37,736 nt of DNA from a virus, in IMG/VR virus record IMGVR_UViG_3300034104_005880, positions 1 to 37,736 of that record, one strand, 5' to 3'. This document shows positions 9,113 to 17,703 of the stretch, in pieces. The notes under the pieces were generated by a model. That model ran no database searches. It had not been told where the DNA came from and saw only the letters and a program-made list of their open reading frames with translations. Both the position numbers and the translations under genes were made by a program. Numbering within the stretch: position 1 is the first letter of the stretch; each line of letters starts with the position of its first letter.

Positions 9113-10171
9113 ATGAGTAAGACAATCCAAGAACTCCTCTCAGGTCTCCCAGCTTGGGAAGCCGCATTAGCTGAGGATGGGTACATCGATTCAGATAACA
9201 GAGTAACTATTAAGGAAGCATTTTCGTCACCAGACGCAGCTGCACTTTTCCCTAAGGTCATCTCTCGCACTCTAAGAGAGGCAGCTGAACCACAGTTGCT
9301 CGTAACCCCTCTACTTTCAGTAGTTCGCCTTGGAAAAGGCCGTTCACTGGAATTCCCAGCAGTTAATGCTATTCAAGCAGCTGAGATCCCTGAAGGACAA
9401 GAATATCCAGAGCAAGCACTCGCTTTTGCAAAGCAGATTGAAGGCAAAGTCTCGAAGAAGGGCGTAAAGCTCTCCTTCACCGAAGAAGTCATCGCTGACT
9501 CACTTTGGGACATTGTTGGTCTTCATGTCCGCGCTGCAGGTCGTGCTATGGCTCGCCTTAAGGAACAAATTGCACTAAGTCGTTTTAAGGATGCAGCTAC
9601 TGTTGTATTCGATAATGACAGCGGTTCATACGACGACACAACTGGTCGTGACATTACAGGTGCCTTCAATGACACCGTCACCTGGGACGACGTTGTAGAC
9701 ATGGCAGCAGTCTTAATGGCTGAAAAGCACGTTCCAACAGACTTTATCCTACACCCACTTATGTGGTCAGTGTTCTTGAAGAACAGCATCTTCCATTACA
9801 ATGGCGCTGCCTCTGCAGTTAACACTAGCTGGGGATATCGTCCACAGAACGCTGATGGTGCACTCAACGCAACAGCTCCAATGGGTCTTAACGTAATTGT
9901 TTCCCCATTCGTTAGCTTCACTGCAAAGAGCGGAAACACAGCAGCTAAGTCTGACCTTTTCCTAATCGACCGTAATGAAGTCGGTACCCTTCTCGTCAAG
10001 GATGACATGAGCACAGATCAGTTCGATGATATGAGCCGTGACATTCGTCAAATGAAGATGAAGGAACGCTATGACATCGTAATGCTTGGTGACGGTGAAG
10101 GTATCACAGTTGCTAAGAATGTCAGCCTCGCTCGTAACTACGAGGTTCTCGTTACCAACGAGACAGCTTGA
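9113..10171 (+). CDS. Major capsid protein (HK97-fold)
   Basis: 352 residues, in the usual range. Features of the HK97-fold capsid family: a helical N-terminal stretch (~1-60), an E-loop/P-domain region (L-E-F-P-A-V-N, E-I-P-E-G-Q-E-Y-P), the long spine helix (L-H-V-R-A-A-G-R-A-M-A-R-L-K-E-Q-I-A), and a late A-domain segment (F-L-I-D-R-N-E-V-G-T, R-Y-D-I-V-M-L-G-D-G). It follows the protease/scaffold and decoration genes and is closed by two stem-loops, as expected for the most highly expressed phage gene. Ribosome site AGGAGG. Arg is mostly CGT/CGC and codon choice is more C-rich than in neighbours; no CGG is used. The N-terminal ~50 residues may be removed by the protease. Confidence 0.88.
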   Translation: MSKTIQELLSGLPAWEAALAEDGYIDSDNRVTIKEAFSSPDAAALFPKVISRTLREAAEPQLLVTPLLSVVRLGKGRSLEFPAVNAIQAAEIPEGQEYPEQALAFAKQIEGKVSKKGVKLSFTEEVIADSLWDIVGLHVRAAGRAMARLKEQIALSRFKDAATVVFDNDSGSYDDTTGRDITGAFNDTVTWDDVVDMAAVLMAEKHVPTDFILHPLMWSVFLKNSIFHYNGAASAVNTSWGYRPQNADGALNATAPMGLNVIVSPFVSFTAKSGNTAAKSDLFLIDRNEVGTLLVKDDMSTDQFDDMSRDIRQMKMKERYDIVMLGDGEGITVAKNVSLARNYEVLVTNETA

Positions 10172-10179
10172 TAAAAGCC

Positions 10180-10207
10180 TTGGGATTGTTATAGTTGCGA
10201 ATCCCAA
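10180..10207 (+). terminator. First stem-loop after capsid gene
   Basis: TTGGGATT and AATCCCAA pair perfectly (8 bp) around a 12-base loop, starting nine bases after the capsid stop. No T-run follows. It may stabilise the capsid mRNA or add to the terminator just downstream. Confidence 0.45.
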
Positions 10208-10213
10208 TTTGGG

Positions 10214-10250
10214 AGAGGGCGGTGGTTTTAGGATCACCGCCCTCTTTCTA
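10214..10250 (+). terminator. Intrinsic terminator of the capsid operon
   Basis: AGAGGGCGGTG pairs over 11 bp with CACCGCCCTCT around a 10-base loop, followed by TTTCTATTT. A GC-rich stem with a T-rich tail is a classical Rho-independent terminator. It ends the head module. The CGG inside the stem is non-coding. Confidence 0.85.
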
Positions 10251-10306
10251 TTTATACAATTGTTAGTTACTAATATATACATACGCATGTTATCAGGAGA
10301 ATCGTA

Positions 10307-11075
10307 GTGGCCTTAAATCTTATAGAATATGCAACAGTTGGTGTTGACGTCGTTGTAATAAAATTTGCTAGAACAGTAAAAATTAGTTCTCTTATTAATT
10401 CTAATTTTATTGTACAAACAACATCCGCAACTCCATCGCAAGTTGCTAATCCTTTTAAAACAATAAATACAATAAATGATTATAATCAAATTTCTAGAGT
10501 TTTAAAGCTTTATTGGAATACTGTATTACGGTCAACAAGAGTTCTTTATTAGAGCAGTTAATTTAGTTGACGCAGCCAATCAAATAATTCCAGAAGAAAA
10601 AATTAAATTTACTATTGCACAGTCTGCAACGCCTAGTTCAATAGCGGATCCAGTTCCGCCTGTAATCGAACAAATTTTAATTGAAGATAAATCAATCCTA
10701 GCAGAACCGTATGTTTCTTATCAGATAATAGCAAAGAATCCAGATTTTTATATTTCTTCAGTAGATCCTGTTAATGGAGATTTCTACTTAGAAAATGATT
10801 ATAATAATGGAAGAGTTGTAATAAACTTTAATGAAAGACCCGCCTCAAACTTTTTATCATCATCTTATTTTAAAGCTCAAAGAAAGAAGATACAAAGATC
10901 TCCATCAAGATGGGAAACTTTACCATGTTTAGTTTCTATGCATTCTTGGAAACCAGAAGTTTATGTAGATTTTCCATCTTTAGATTCAACACCTGCCTAC
11001 AATACAGATGGCAAAGATTATTTTGAATCAAACTATAAATATAGAATTATAGTTTCTAAAGATGTAGGAATATAA
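10307..11075 (+). CDS. Probable baseplate/tail structural protein; contains +1 CGG shift
   Basis: Start GTG 10307, preceded by AGGAGA. Zero frame runs to CGG (10529) and stops seven codons on; skipping one base yields a 255-residue protein ending in TAA at 11073-11075, which overlaps the next ATG. The protein is beta-rich: about residues 5-100 look Ig/FN3-like (F-F-I-R-A-V-N-L-V-D-A-A-N), and the C-terminal part (W-K-P-E-V-Y-V-D-F) is also strand-rich. No specific family recognised. It opens the fibre gene cluster after the capsid terminator, so a fibre, baseplate or head-decoration role is likely. Confidence 0.75.
10529..10532 (+). other. +1 recoding site 3 (CGGT)
   Basis: Codon 75 of the gene at 10307. 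Zero frame: TTA CGG TCA ACA AGA GTT CTT TAT TAG. With one base skipped: TTA-GGT-CAA-CAA-GAG (L-G-Q-Q-E), continuing for 180 more residues. Confidence 0.85.
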
Positions 11076-11488
11076 TGGCAAACTTTATTTATGGCAAAGC
11101 AAAAGAAGCTTTATTTAACGGTCTTTTTTCAATCCAAAATAATTCATTTAAAATATTATTAGTTAATAACTCATATGTTCCAAATGAATTGTCTGATACA
11201 TTTGTTTCAGATATAAATAGCAGCTTTATTAAAAATAGATCACAAAATATAACAAACTTAAATAATAGTTACGGAGTCATCGACGCAGATGATGTGACTA
11301 TTGCAAGTCATGACGGCAGTGCTTTTAATGCAGTAATCATATATCAGGTTGGTTTTTCAGATTCAAACTCAAGACTTCTTGCATACATAGACACTGCCAC
11401 TGGAATTCCTTATTCTGGGAGTAATGCTACAGATATACCAATTACTATAGTGTGGAGTAATGGTCCAAATAAAATTATTAGAATATAG
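11075..11488 (+). CDS. Conserved phage virion protein, small
   Basis: 137 residues, start overlapping the preceding stop by one base (TAATG). The opening (M-A-N-F-I-Y-G-K-A-K-E-A-L-F-N-G) followed by F-K-I-L-L-V-N-N-S resembles a widespread group of small phage tail-fibre-associated proteins that begin 'xYgKAKea.l.g' and then have 'lkv.lvd'. The rest is beta-rich with several Asn/Ser turns. The biochemical role is unknown. It lies among fibre genes and is probably a virion component. Confidence 0.6.
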   Translation: MANFIYGKAKEALFNGLFSIQNNSFKILLVNNSYVPNELSDTFVSDINSSFIKNRSQNITNLNNSYGVIDADDVTIASHDGSAFNAVIIYQVGFSDSNSRLLAYIDTATGIPYSGSNATDIPITIVWSNGPNKIIRI

Positions 11489-11496
11489 GTAAAATA

Positions 11497-11835
11497 ATGG
11501 CTACAAATTATCCAAATTCTTTAGATATATTACAAAATCCATCTGCAACAGACGCTTTAAATTCATCACTAGTACCACATCATCTCCAGCACGCCAATGC
11601 AAACGATGCAATAGAGGCATTACAAACAGTTTTGGGCATTAACCCAGCAGGTTCACATTTAACTGTAAAAGATAGAATTATAGCCTCTGAACAGACTATA
11701 TCTAATCAGTCAGTTTTAAATGGTTTGACAGATGTTACTATAACTCAAGCAAGTAGTGGCAATATATTACGTTATAACGGCTCTCAGTGGGTTAATTACG
11801 CTGAAGGCAATCTTACCGATGGAGGAAACTTTTAA
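11497..11835 (+). CDS. Fibre-associated protein
   Basis: 112 residues, eight bases after the previous stop. The N-terminus is helical (H-H-L-Q-H-A-N-A-N-D-A-I-E-A-L-Q); the C-terminus has the phage-fibre motif N-I-L-R-Y-N-G-S-Q-W-V-N, similar to [10 protein letters not shown] in the collagen-like fibre at 15053. It ends two bases before the large fibre gene. Likely a fibre connector or short fibre segment; no enzymatic motif. Confidence 0.6.
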   Translation: MATNYPNSLDILQNPSATDALNSSLVPHHLQHANANDAIEALQTVLGINPAGSHLTVKDRIIASEQTISNQSVLNGLTDVTITQASSGNILRYNGSQWVNYAEGNLTDGGNF

Positions 11836-11837
11836 AA

Positions 11838-14645
11838 ATGGCTAATACAATCAGAATCAAGAGAAGAGCTTCTGGTGATCCCGGTGCTCCAGCGAGTCTA
11901 CAGAACGCAGAATTAGCATACAATGAAGTCAACGATGTTCTTTATTATGGTAAAGGAACAGGCGGAGCAGGCGGAACCGCAACTACCGCTGAAGCCATTG
12001 GTGGTTCAGGCGCTTTTTTAACATTAACTGGAAATGGTCAAACAGTCTCTGGAAATAAAACATTCTCAGGCACGCTTACAATAGCTGCTCCTTCATCGGA
12101 CATGCACGCTGCTACAAAAAAATATGTTGACGATTCAATTATTTCAGCAGGGTCATACTCTGGTTTTACTATTACTGGAGATTCAGGCAGTGCACAAACA
12201 GTAGATAGTGGAAATATTGTCACTATTTCTGGTGGAACAGGACTTTCTTCTGTAGCTGGATCTACAGATACTATAACAATTAATCTTGATAATACATCAG
12301 TAACAGCTGGATCCTATGGTTCATCTAACTCTATTCCTACTTTTACTGTAGACGCCCAAGGTCGTTTAACTGCAGCAGGTTCTGCGTCAATTTCAACTTC
12401 ATTTACACTCGCAGCCGATAGTGGAAGTAATCAAACAATTTCAGGTGGAGATACATTTACAGTAGTTGGTGGCACAGGTATTGATACAGCTACTAGTGCA
12501 ACAGATACTTTGACTATTAGCATTGACAGTACAGTGGCTACACTAACTGGAACTCAAGAATTAACAAATAAAACAATCACAAGCCCAACAGTATCTGGCC
12601 TAAGCTTATCTGACTCAAGTATTATTTTTGAAGGATCATCAGCAGATGATTACGAAACAACTTTAACAGTAACTAATCCAACTGCAGATAGAACAATAAC
12701 TTTACCAAATGCATCAACAACATTAATTGGTGCAGATACACAAAATACACTAACTAATAAAACTTTTGATACAGCAGGAACTGGAAATAGTTTTAGCGTA
12801 AACGGAAACCAAATTACTTCTTATGTTGGTAGTGGTGGCAATGTCGTATTGTCATCGAGCCCAACAATTACAAATCTTTTTGCTAACGGATTTACTGTTA
12901 CTGGAGCAAGTATTGTCTTTGAAGGCGCAACAAATGATGACTACCAAACAACACTTACAGTTACTGACCCTACAGCAGATCGCACTCTCACCCTGCCTAA
13001 TGCAACAGGAACAGTAGCTCTAACCAGCGATATTACCACTGCTATAAATGGAGTAGCTACAACATTTACTGCAGCAGGCGATTCTGGAACTGTTACAATT
13101 ACATCAGGTACAGATACTCTTACAATTGCTGGCGGAACTGGACTTACTTCTTCGGCAGGAGCAACTGATACTGTCACTATCAACCTTGATAACACCGCCG
13201 TAACAGCTGGATCATACGGTTCGTCTTCAGCAGTTGGATCATTTACCGTAGATGCCCAAGGTCGTTTAACCGCAGCAAGCTCTACAAGCATTAGAGAAGC
13301 CACTACTTCCCAAACTGGTTTAGCAAGCTTTGCTTCAGCAGATTTTGCGGTTAGTGCTGGTGAAGTAACAATTAAATCAGGTGGTGTCGACAACGCCCAA
13401 CTTGCTAATTCGACAATAACTCTTGGTTCTTCAACTTTAACTCTTGGATCTACTACAACTTCAGTTGCAGGTATAACAGAATTAACTGTTGATAATCTTA
13501 ACTTTAATGGAAACTCAATAACATCAACAGATTCCAATGGAAATATAACATTAAGCCCAAATGGAACTGGAGTAGTTGATGTAGCTTCTTCTAGAATTAC
13601 AGGACTTTCAGATCCAACTGGACCACAAGACGCAGCAACAAAATCTTACGTTGATTCCGTTGCAGAAGGTCTGCACATTCACGAATCAGTACACGCAATA
13701 ACAACAACTCCGCTAGCAACAATTACTGGAGATACCGTAACTTATAACAATGGAACCGATGGCGTTGGCGCAACCCTTACACTTTCTACAGCTTTAGACC
13801 TGAGTGGTGGAGATATTGATGGCGATACTGACTTAGCTGTTACGGATAGAATCATAGTTGCTGGACAGGCAAATGCAGCACACAACGGCATTTATGTTAT
13901 AACTTCTACTACAGTTTTAACACGTGCATCTGACTTTAACACATCGACCGAAATGGCTGGTGGTGACTTTGTATTCGTAACTCACGGTACCAACTATGCT
14001 AATACTGGTTGGGTGATGTCCGAAGCCGTGACTACAGTCGGAAGTGATCCAGTGCCGTTTATTCAATTCTCTGGCGCTGGAACCTATCTAGCTGGTAATG
14101 GATTAGATTTAACTGGAAGCACTTTCTCTGTTAACGTTGCAGCTACTGGTGGAATTGAAATATCATCTGATGCTCTTCAACTAAAGTCAACTGTTGCCGG
14201 TGATGGCCTAACTCTTAGTTCTGGAGTATTAGCAGTTGGTGGAACGGCAGATAGAATTACTGTTGGCACAGACTCTGTAGACATTGCTTCAACGTACGCT
14301 GGTCAAAATACAATTACAACTGTAGGAACAATTGCTACAGGTACATGGAATGCTACTGCAATTGCAGTAGCAAAAGGTGGAACAGGGGCAACCTCAGCAG
14401 AAGATGCAAGAACTAATCTTGGATTAGCTATAGGCACGAATGTACAGGCTTATAGTGCAAACCTTGCAGCAATTGCAGGTCTAACTTCAGCAGCAGATGC
14501 TCTTCCGTATTTTACTGGATCTGGAACTGCATCAGTCACAACATTAACATCCTTTATTAGGGGACTGCTTGATGACGCAGATGCAGCAACTGCTAGAACC
14601 ACTCTTGGTGTTGATACTTATACAATTGATGGTGGAACATTCTAA
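11838..14645 (+). CDS. Large repetitive tail fibre protein
   Basis: 935 residues, Gly/Ser/Thr/Asn/Asp-rich with few charged helices. Residues 1-40 (N-T-I-R-I-K-R-R-A-S-G...L-A-Y-N-E-V-N-D-V-L-Y-Y-G-K-G) share the N-terminal domain of the collagen-like fibre at 15053. A-T-K-K-Y-V-D-D and A-A-T-K-S-Y-V-D are fibre repeat signatures. Internal duplications: one ~49-residue segment recurs exactly 300 residues apart, and an F-E-G-x-x-x-D-D-Y segment recurs 97 residues apart. The region after G-L-H-I-H-E-S-V resembles aquatic-phage distal fibre sequence. Probably a trimeric receptor-binding or whisker-like fibre. No chaperone domain is present in cis. Confidence 0.75.
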   Translation: MANTIRIKRRASGDPGAPASLQNAELAYNEVNDVLYYGKGTGGAGGTATTAEAIGGSGAFLTLTGNGQTVSGNKTFSGTLTIAAPSSDMHAATKKYVDDSIISAGSYSGFTITGDSGSAQTVDSGNIVTISGGTGLSSVAGSTDTITINLDNTSVTAGSYGSSNSIPTFTVDAQGRLTAAGSASISTSFTLAADSGSNQTISGGDTFTVVGGTGIDTATSATDTLTISIDSTVATLTGTQELTNKTITSPTVSGLSLSDSSIIFEGSSADDYETTLTVTNPTADRTITLPNASTTLIGADTQNTLTNKTFDTAGTGNSFSVNGNQITSYVGSGGNVVLSSSPTITNLFANGFTVTGASIVFEGATNDDYQTTLTVTDPTADRTLTLPNATGTVALTSDITTAINGVATTFTAAGDSGTVTITSGTDTLTIAGGTGLTSSAGATDTVTINLDNTAVTAGSYGSSSAVGSFTVDAQGRLTAASSTSIREATTSQTGLASFASADFAVSAGEVTIKSGGVDNAQLANSTITLGSSTLTLGSTTTSVAGITELTVDNLNFNGNSITSTDSNGNITLSPNGTGVVDVASSRITGLSDPTGPQDAATKSYVDSVAEGLHIHESVHAITTTPLATITGDTVTYNNGTDGVGATLTLSTALDLSGGDIDGDTDLAVTDRIIVAGQANAAHNGIYVITSTTVLTRASDFNTSTEMAGGDFVFVTHGTNYANTGWVMSEAVTTVGSDPVPFIQFSGAGTYLAGNGLDLTGSTFSVNVAATGGIEISSDALQLKSTVAGDGLTLSSGVLAVGGTADRITVGTDSVDIASTYAGQNTITTVGTIATGTWNATAIAVAKGGTGATSAEDARTNLGLAIGTNVQAYSANLAAIAGLTSAADALPYFTGSGTASVTTLTSFIRGLLDDADAATARTTLGVDTYTIDGGTF
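12231..12378 (+). repeat. Intragenic repeat, copy A
   Basis: Encodes G-G-T-G-L-S-S...T-I-N-L-D-N-T...T-A-G-S-Y-G-S-S...T-V-D-A-Q-G-R-L-T-A-A. The same segment recurs 900 bases downstream at equal length, a duplicated fibre module. Divergence is mostly in third positions. Confidence 0.75.
13131..13278 (+). repeat. Intragenic repeat, copy B
   Basis: Second copy of the 148-base module, exactly 900 bases after copy A, in frame. Preserved protein and drifted codons suggest an old duplication under selection. Confidence 0.75.
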
Positions 14646-14652
14646 TTAATAG

Positions 14653-14661
14653 TGGTATAAT
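14653..14661 (+). promoter_or_regulatory. Extended -10 promoter candidate TGGTATAAT
   Basis: Matches the extended -10 consensus TGnTATAAT, 24 bases before ATG 14686, with TTGGAG between. No clear -35 was seen; extended -10 promoters often lack one. Confidence 0.55.
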
Positions 14662-14685
14662 TTACCATTTAACCTTGGAGTAAAT

Positions 14686-15046
14686 ATGGCCATTAATAGT
14701 GGAAATTCATCAGGACCAAGAAAAAATGATGTTCCAAATATTGTTGGAGATTCACAAACCGCTGCAGACGCAAAATTAACTGCAGCTGAATTTGATAAAC
14801 GGAACAGTAACTAATATTAATTTAGATGATCCTTCAGGTGGGCTTCTGTCTTTATTGGATTCAGTAACGTCGCAGACTCCAGTTGCAAATACGGTGTATC
14901 CAAGAAAAGAGGATGTCGATTACAGTAAATATTCTCCATACTTTCCACCATATTTTCCACCATATTTTCCACCATATTTTCCACCTTACTTTCCTCCATA
15001 TTTTCCACCGTACTTTCCACCGTACTTTCCGCCACTATTTAAGTAG
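14686..15046 (+). CDS. PASTA-like protein with C-terminal YFPP repeats; contains +1 CGG shift
   Basis: ATG 14686 follows TTGGAGTAAAT. Zero frame reaches CGG (14800) and stops three codons later; skipping one base gives 119 residues. Residues ~16-70 resemble a PASTA domain (V-P-N-I-V-G...A-D-A-K-L-T-A-A-E-F-D-K-G-T-V-T), with the restored Gly39 at the usual glycine before T-V-T. PASTA domains bind cell-wall muropeptides or beta-lactams in bacterial kinases and penicillin-binding proteins; in a phage fibre a wall-binding role is conceivable. Residues 85-116 are eight perfect Y-F-P-P repeats, then L-F-K. The start overlaps no gene and a promoter-like site precedes it. The next gene, a collagen-like fibre, starts six bases after its stop. 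Confidence 0.75.
14800..14803 (+). other. +1 recoding site 4 (CGGA)
   Basis: Codon 39. Zero frame: AAA CGG AAC AGT AAC TAA. With one base skipped: AAA-GGA-ACA-GTA-ACT (K-G-T-V-T), matching the PASTA pattern in which Gly precedes T-V-T. The downstream frame carries the YFPP repeats. Confidence 0.85.
14939..15034 (+). repeat. Eight tandem 12-base units encoding Tyr-Phe-Pro-Pro
   Basis: Units are TAY-TTT-CCN-CCN with silent variation (TAC/TAT, CCA/CCT/CCG), so the protein repeat is exact while the DNA has drifted, indicating selection on the amino acids rather than recent slippage. Located at the C-terminus of the PASTA-like protein. Confidence 0.9.
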
Positions 15047-15052
15047 GACACA

Positions 15053-16336
15053 ATGCCAAATACTATAAAGTTAAAAAATAGCGGGACATCATCAAATACT
15101 CCTACCTCTTTAGAATATGGTGAATTGGCATTAAACTATGCTGATGGAAAACTTTATTATAAAAACAGCTCTAACAATATTGTTGAATTTACTAGTTCAG
15201 TTAATTTGGCTGGAACTGTCTACAATGCAACTATAGGAGACGGTACAAGCACTTCTTATACTATTACTCACAATTTTGGCAGTAGAGACGTAAGTGTTAC
15301 GATTAGAGAAGCTGCTTCTCCATATGGTTTAATTTTAACCTCTTGGGAAGCAACTTCTGGTAATGCAATAACTGTTTACTTTGATTCTGCTCCTTCTTCT
15401 AATTCTATTAGAGTCTCTGTTTATATCGCCGTAGCAGGCCTTGAGGTGGGTCCTACGGGACCTACAGGCCCTACAGGCCCAACTGGACCCACAGGTCCAA
15501 CTGGCCCCACAGGACCAACATCAACCGTTCCAGGTCCTACGGGACCCACAGGTCCTACAGGACCCACAGGCTCTCCAGGGCCAACGGGAGACACAGGTGC
15601 AGCAGGCGCTGATGGCAAAACTGTTCTAAGCGGTGATGGAGTTCCTTTTTCGGGATTAGGGGTTATTGGAGATTTCTATATTGATACTTCTGCAAACTTA
15701 ATCTATGGTCCCAAAGGTCCAGGTGGAGGAGGATGGGGAACTCCAATAAGCCTTATAGGTCCCACTGGTCCAACAGGACCAACTGGCCCAACAGGCCCTC
15801 CTGGGACATTAGGCTCTGCAACATTAGATGATCTTTCTAATGTAACAGTTCCTTCTCCTAATGCAGGGGAATACTTAGCGTTTAATGGAACAAACTGGGT
15901 TAATTCAAGCATTTACATGATTGATGTATATGATTTTGATACTAGTAGCTTTACAAATGGAGATCTTGTTACCTATAATTCAACAAGTAATCTTTATACT
16001 TCAGTAGATAGAGATACTTTTTCTCTTAGTAATTTGTCCTTTAATTCCCAAACTGCTTCTTATACTTTAGTTCTTTCAGATAAGGATAAAATGGTTGAAA
16101 TGAACGTAGGATCGGCAAATAACTTAACTATTCCACCTGAAGGTTCTGTGAATTTTCCAGTTGGTACACAAATAAATATACTTCAAACAGGAACTGGTCA
16201 GACAACACTTGTTGCAGGTTCAGGTGTTACGGTTAATGCAACGCCAGGTTTAAAGCTTAGAGCAAGATGGTCTTCTGTAACATTGGTTAAAAGAGCATCG
16301 AATACTTGGGTTGCGCTAGGTGACCTTCAAGCTTAA
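15053..16336 (+). CDS. Collagen-like tail fibre protein
   Basis: 427 residues. N-terminal ~40 residues (N-T-I-K-L-K-N-S-G...[15 protein letters not shown]) are paralogous to the start of the large fibre at 11838 and probably form the attachment domain. Two collagen-like blocks of Gly-Pro-Thr triplets follow (residues ~133-189 and ~236-251), separated by a G-D-F-Y-I-D-T-S motif common in phage fibres. The C-terminal ~110 residues are a beta-rich knob ending in W-V-A-L-G-D-L. Collagen-like phage fibres form triple helices. The Pro-rich triplets are potential substrates of the neighbouring oxygenases, although here the proline is in the X position (G-P-T) whereas vertebrate prolyl-4-hydroxylase acts mainly at Y. 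Confidence 0.82.
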   Translation: MPNTIKLKNSGTSSNTPTSLEYGELALNYADGKLYYKNSSNNIVEFTSSVNLAGTVYNATIGDGTSTSYTITHNFGSRDVSVTIREAASPYGLILTSWEATSGNAITVYFDSAPSSNSIRVSVYIAVAGLEVGPTGPTGPTGPTGPTGPTGPTGPTSTVPGPTGPTGPTGPTGSPGPTGDTGAAGADGKTVLSGDGVPFSGLGVIGDFYIDTSANLIYGPKGPGGGGWGTPISLIGPTGPTGPTGPTGPPGTLGSATLDDLSNVTVPSPNAGEYLAFNGTNWVNSSIYMIDVYDFDTSSFTNGDLVTYNSTSNLYTSVDRDTFSLSNLSFNSQTASYTLVLSDKDKMVEMNVGSANNLTIPPEGSVNFPVGTQINILQTGTGQTTLVAGSGVTVNATPGLKLRARWSSVTLVKRASNTWVALGDLQA

Positions 16337-16339
16337 AGG

Positions 16340-16969
16340 TTATAATACTTTTGTTATAGAATAAAAAGACGGAGTTGTAAATCTTTCTCCAGAAATTATT
16401 TTCTTTACTCCATGCAAATAATTAATATCTCCTGGATGAGCTACAGCAAGACCAGGTTTTGGTTCAATAACCAAATCAAATTCAGGATAATATAACTGCC
16501 CGCCTTCAAAGTCATCATTGTAGTAAAATAATGAATTAATATCATAATTTGGAAATGGGTTAGGCGATCCATCAGTAAGCTGCTTATCAGCATGAGGCAT
16601 CTGCTCTGTTCCAGGGATCCATTTTATTATTACTGGAGGTCTTTGAAATAATTCAACATTAAATTTATTTTCAAGTAATAATTTCATTTTTAGTATATAT
16701 TTATCAATTAAATCATAGATATTTGGATCTAAAGATTTTATTATCTCACCACTACATTGTCTATCCGCCCAATAGGAGGCATCATAAATGCAGGTACCAT
16801 CGTCTGCATACTGATTTTCTCCGGTGTCAACCCATTTATTTATTTTTAAACAAAAATCTTGAATTGTTTTTAAATCTTGTTTATCAATAAAGTTTTCTAC
16901 TATAATAATGTTGTCTTGATTAGATCCAAAATAACCAGGTGTAACTAGTGATTTTTCTTGATTAAACAT
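16340..16969 (-). CDS. Fe(II)/2-oxoglutarate oxygenase, prolyl-hydroxylase-like (1 of 5)
   Basis: The only minus-strand gene, 209 residues, converging on the collagen-like fibre gene with a 3-base gap. The double-stranded beta-helix ligand set is complete: His126-x-Asp128 (M-P-H-A-D), distal His186 (Y-L-H-G-V) and Arg196 (G-E-R-F-T) for 2-oxoglutarate. F-E-G-G-Q-L-Y-Y-P matches the strand before the distal His in P4H-like enzymes. Such enzymes hydroxylate protein or small-molecule substrates using O2 and 2-oxoglutarate. It diverges from the next oxygenase gene, with a ~68-base shared promoter region. Substrate unknown. Confidence 0.82.
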   Translation of the reverse strand: MFNQEKSLVTPGYFGSNQDNIIIVENFIDKQDLKTIQDFCLKINKWVDTGENQYADDGTCIYDASYWADRQCSGEIIKSLDPNIYDLIDKYILKMKLLLENKFNVELFQRPPVIIKWIPGTEQMPHADKQLTDGSPNPFPNYDINSLFYYNDDFEGGQLYYPEFDLVIEPKPGLAVAHPGDINYLHGVKKIISGERFTTPSFYSITKVL

Positions 16970-16984
16970 ACTACTCTTTTCATG

Positions 16985-17011
16985 TTGTCATAAGATCTTT
17001 TGTGATATAGT
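16985..17011 (+). promoter_or_regulatory. Promoter candidate between divergent oxygenase genes
   Basis: TTGTCA, 15 bases, then TATAGT preceded by TG (TGATATAGT, extended -10), 26 bases before ATG 17038 with GGAG between. It drives the + strand gene; a reverse promoter for the minus gene is not obvious. Confidence 0.5.
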
Positions 17012-17037
17012 ATATCATTCTAATAATTGGAGTAAAA

Positions 17038-17703
17038 ATGGAAATTTACAACATCGAAGAACCTAAATTAGGAATTATTCTTTATAGAAAAGCAATACCC
17101 GATGATCTTAATATCCCAGAAAGATTAGAATCTACACTAGAAAATAGTACTCATGATTTGTTTAAGTGGAAAAAAGCTATGGTGGGTTATAGTGAAGAAA
17201 AAATTGATTATAGGGATTGTGTAGACTTAAAAGTAGGACCAGATCACTGGAAACACCTTAGTGAAGATTTTGAAGAAGTTAAAAATATCTATGATGACTA
17301 TAATTCAATTTTACAGTTTTGTCTTAATGACTATGAGAAAAGATTTAATTTTAAGATGGAATATATGGAGGCAATTAATTTCGTTAGATATGGCGAAGGT
17401 CAACATTTTTCTGTTCATACAGACTCTGGTTTTTCTTATTTTTGCACTCTATCTTCTGTAGGTTACTTTAATGACAACTATGATGGAGGGGAACTGTGGT
17501 TTCCTTACATGAATCTTAAATTTAAACCGCAAAAAGGCGATATAGTATTTTTTCCATCAACATACATTTTTGCCCACGCTTCACTGCCAGTTTCCAATGG
17601 AATTAAATATAGTGCAGTAACAATGTTTAATTACGATGACATAAATTCTTTAAAGAATAAGGAGATAGAAAATGAGCCAGAACTCAGAAGAATCGACAGT
17701 TGA
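17038..17703 (+). CDS. Fe(II)/2-oxoglutarate oxygenase (2 of 5)
   Basis: 221 residues. Metal ligands His127-x-Asp129 (F-S-V-H-T-D) and His180 (F-A-H-A-S); the 2-oxoglutarate-binding basic residue is Lys190 rather than Arg. Y-D-G-G-E-L-W-F-P and P-Q-K-G-D-I-V-F-F-P-S are typical P4H-like strands. Strong ribosome site TTGGAGTAAAA. Its last 32 bases overlap the peroxidase-like gene in another frame, so the two are co-expressed. Likely a soluble hydroxylase of a virion or host protein; substrate unknown. Confidence 0.82.
   Translation: MEIYNIEEPKLGIILYRKAIPDDLNIPERLESTLENSTHDLFKWKKAMVGYSEEKIDYRDCVDLKVGPDHWKHLSEDFEEVKNIYDDYNSILQFCLNDYEKRFNFKMEYMEAINFVRYGEGQHFSVHTDSGFSYFCTLSSVGYFNDNYDGGELWFPYMNLKFKPQKGDIVFFPSTYIFAHASLPVSNGIKYSAVTMFNYDDINSLKNKEIENEPELRRIDS

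Noticed and set aside
10172-10306. A tRNA gene (possible CGGN decoder) in the largest gap
   Set aside because: The gap is occupied by two simple stem-loops, one a clear terminator. No cloverleaf or T-arm sequence could be recognised.
12941-13537. Long antisense reading frame within the large fibre gene
   Set aside because: It is a shadow of the repetitive Thr/Gly-rich sense frame; composition is a mirror of that gene, with no ribosome site and no sensible domain.
14939-15034. Tandem 12-base repeat as CRISPR array or iteron origin
   Set aside because: There are no spacers, the unit is a multiple of three inside an open frame, and variation is at silent positions, so it is a coding repeat.
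15449-15805. Antisense Gly/Val/Pro-rich frames in the collagen-like block as genes
   Set aside because: They are reverse readings of the Gly-Pro-Thr repeats and disappear outside the repeat.
16330-16345. Bidirectional terminator between convergent genes
   Set aside because: The two stops are only three bases apart and I saw no inverted repeat there.
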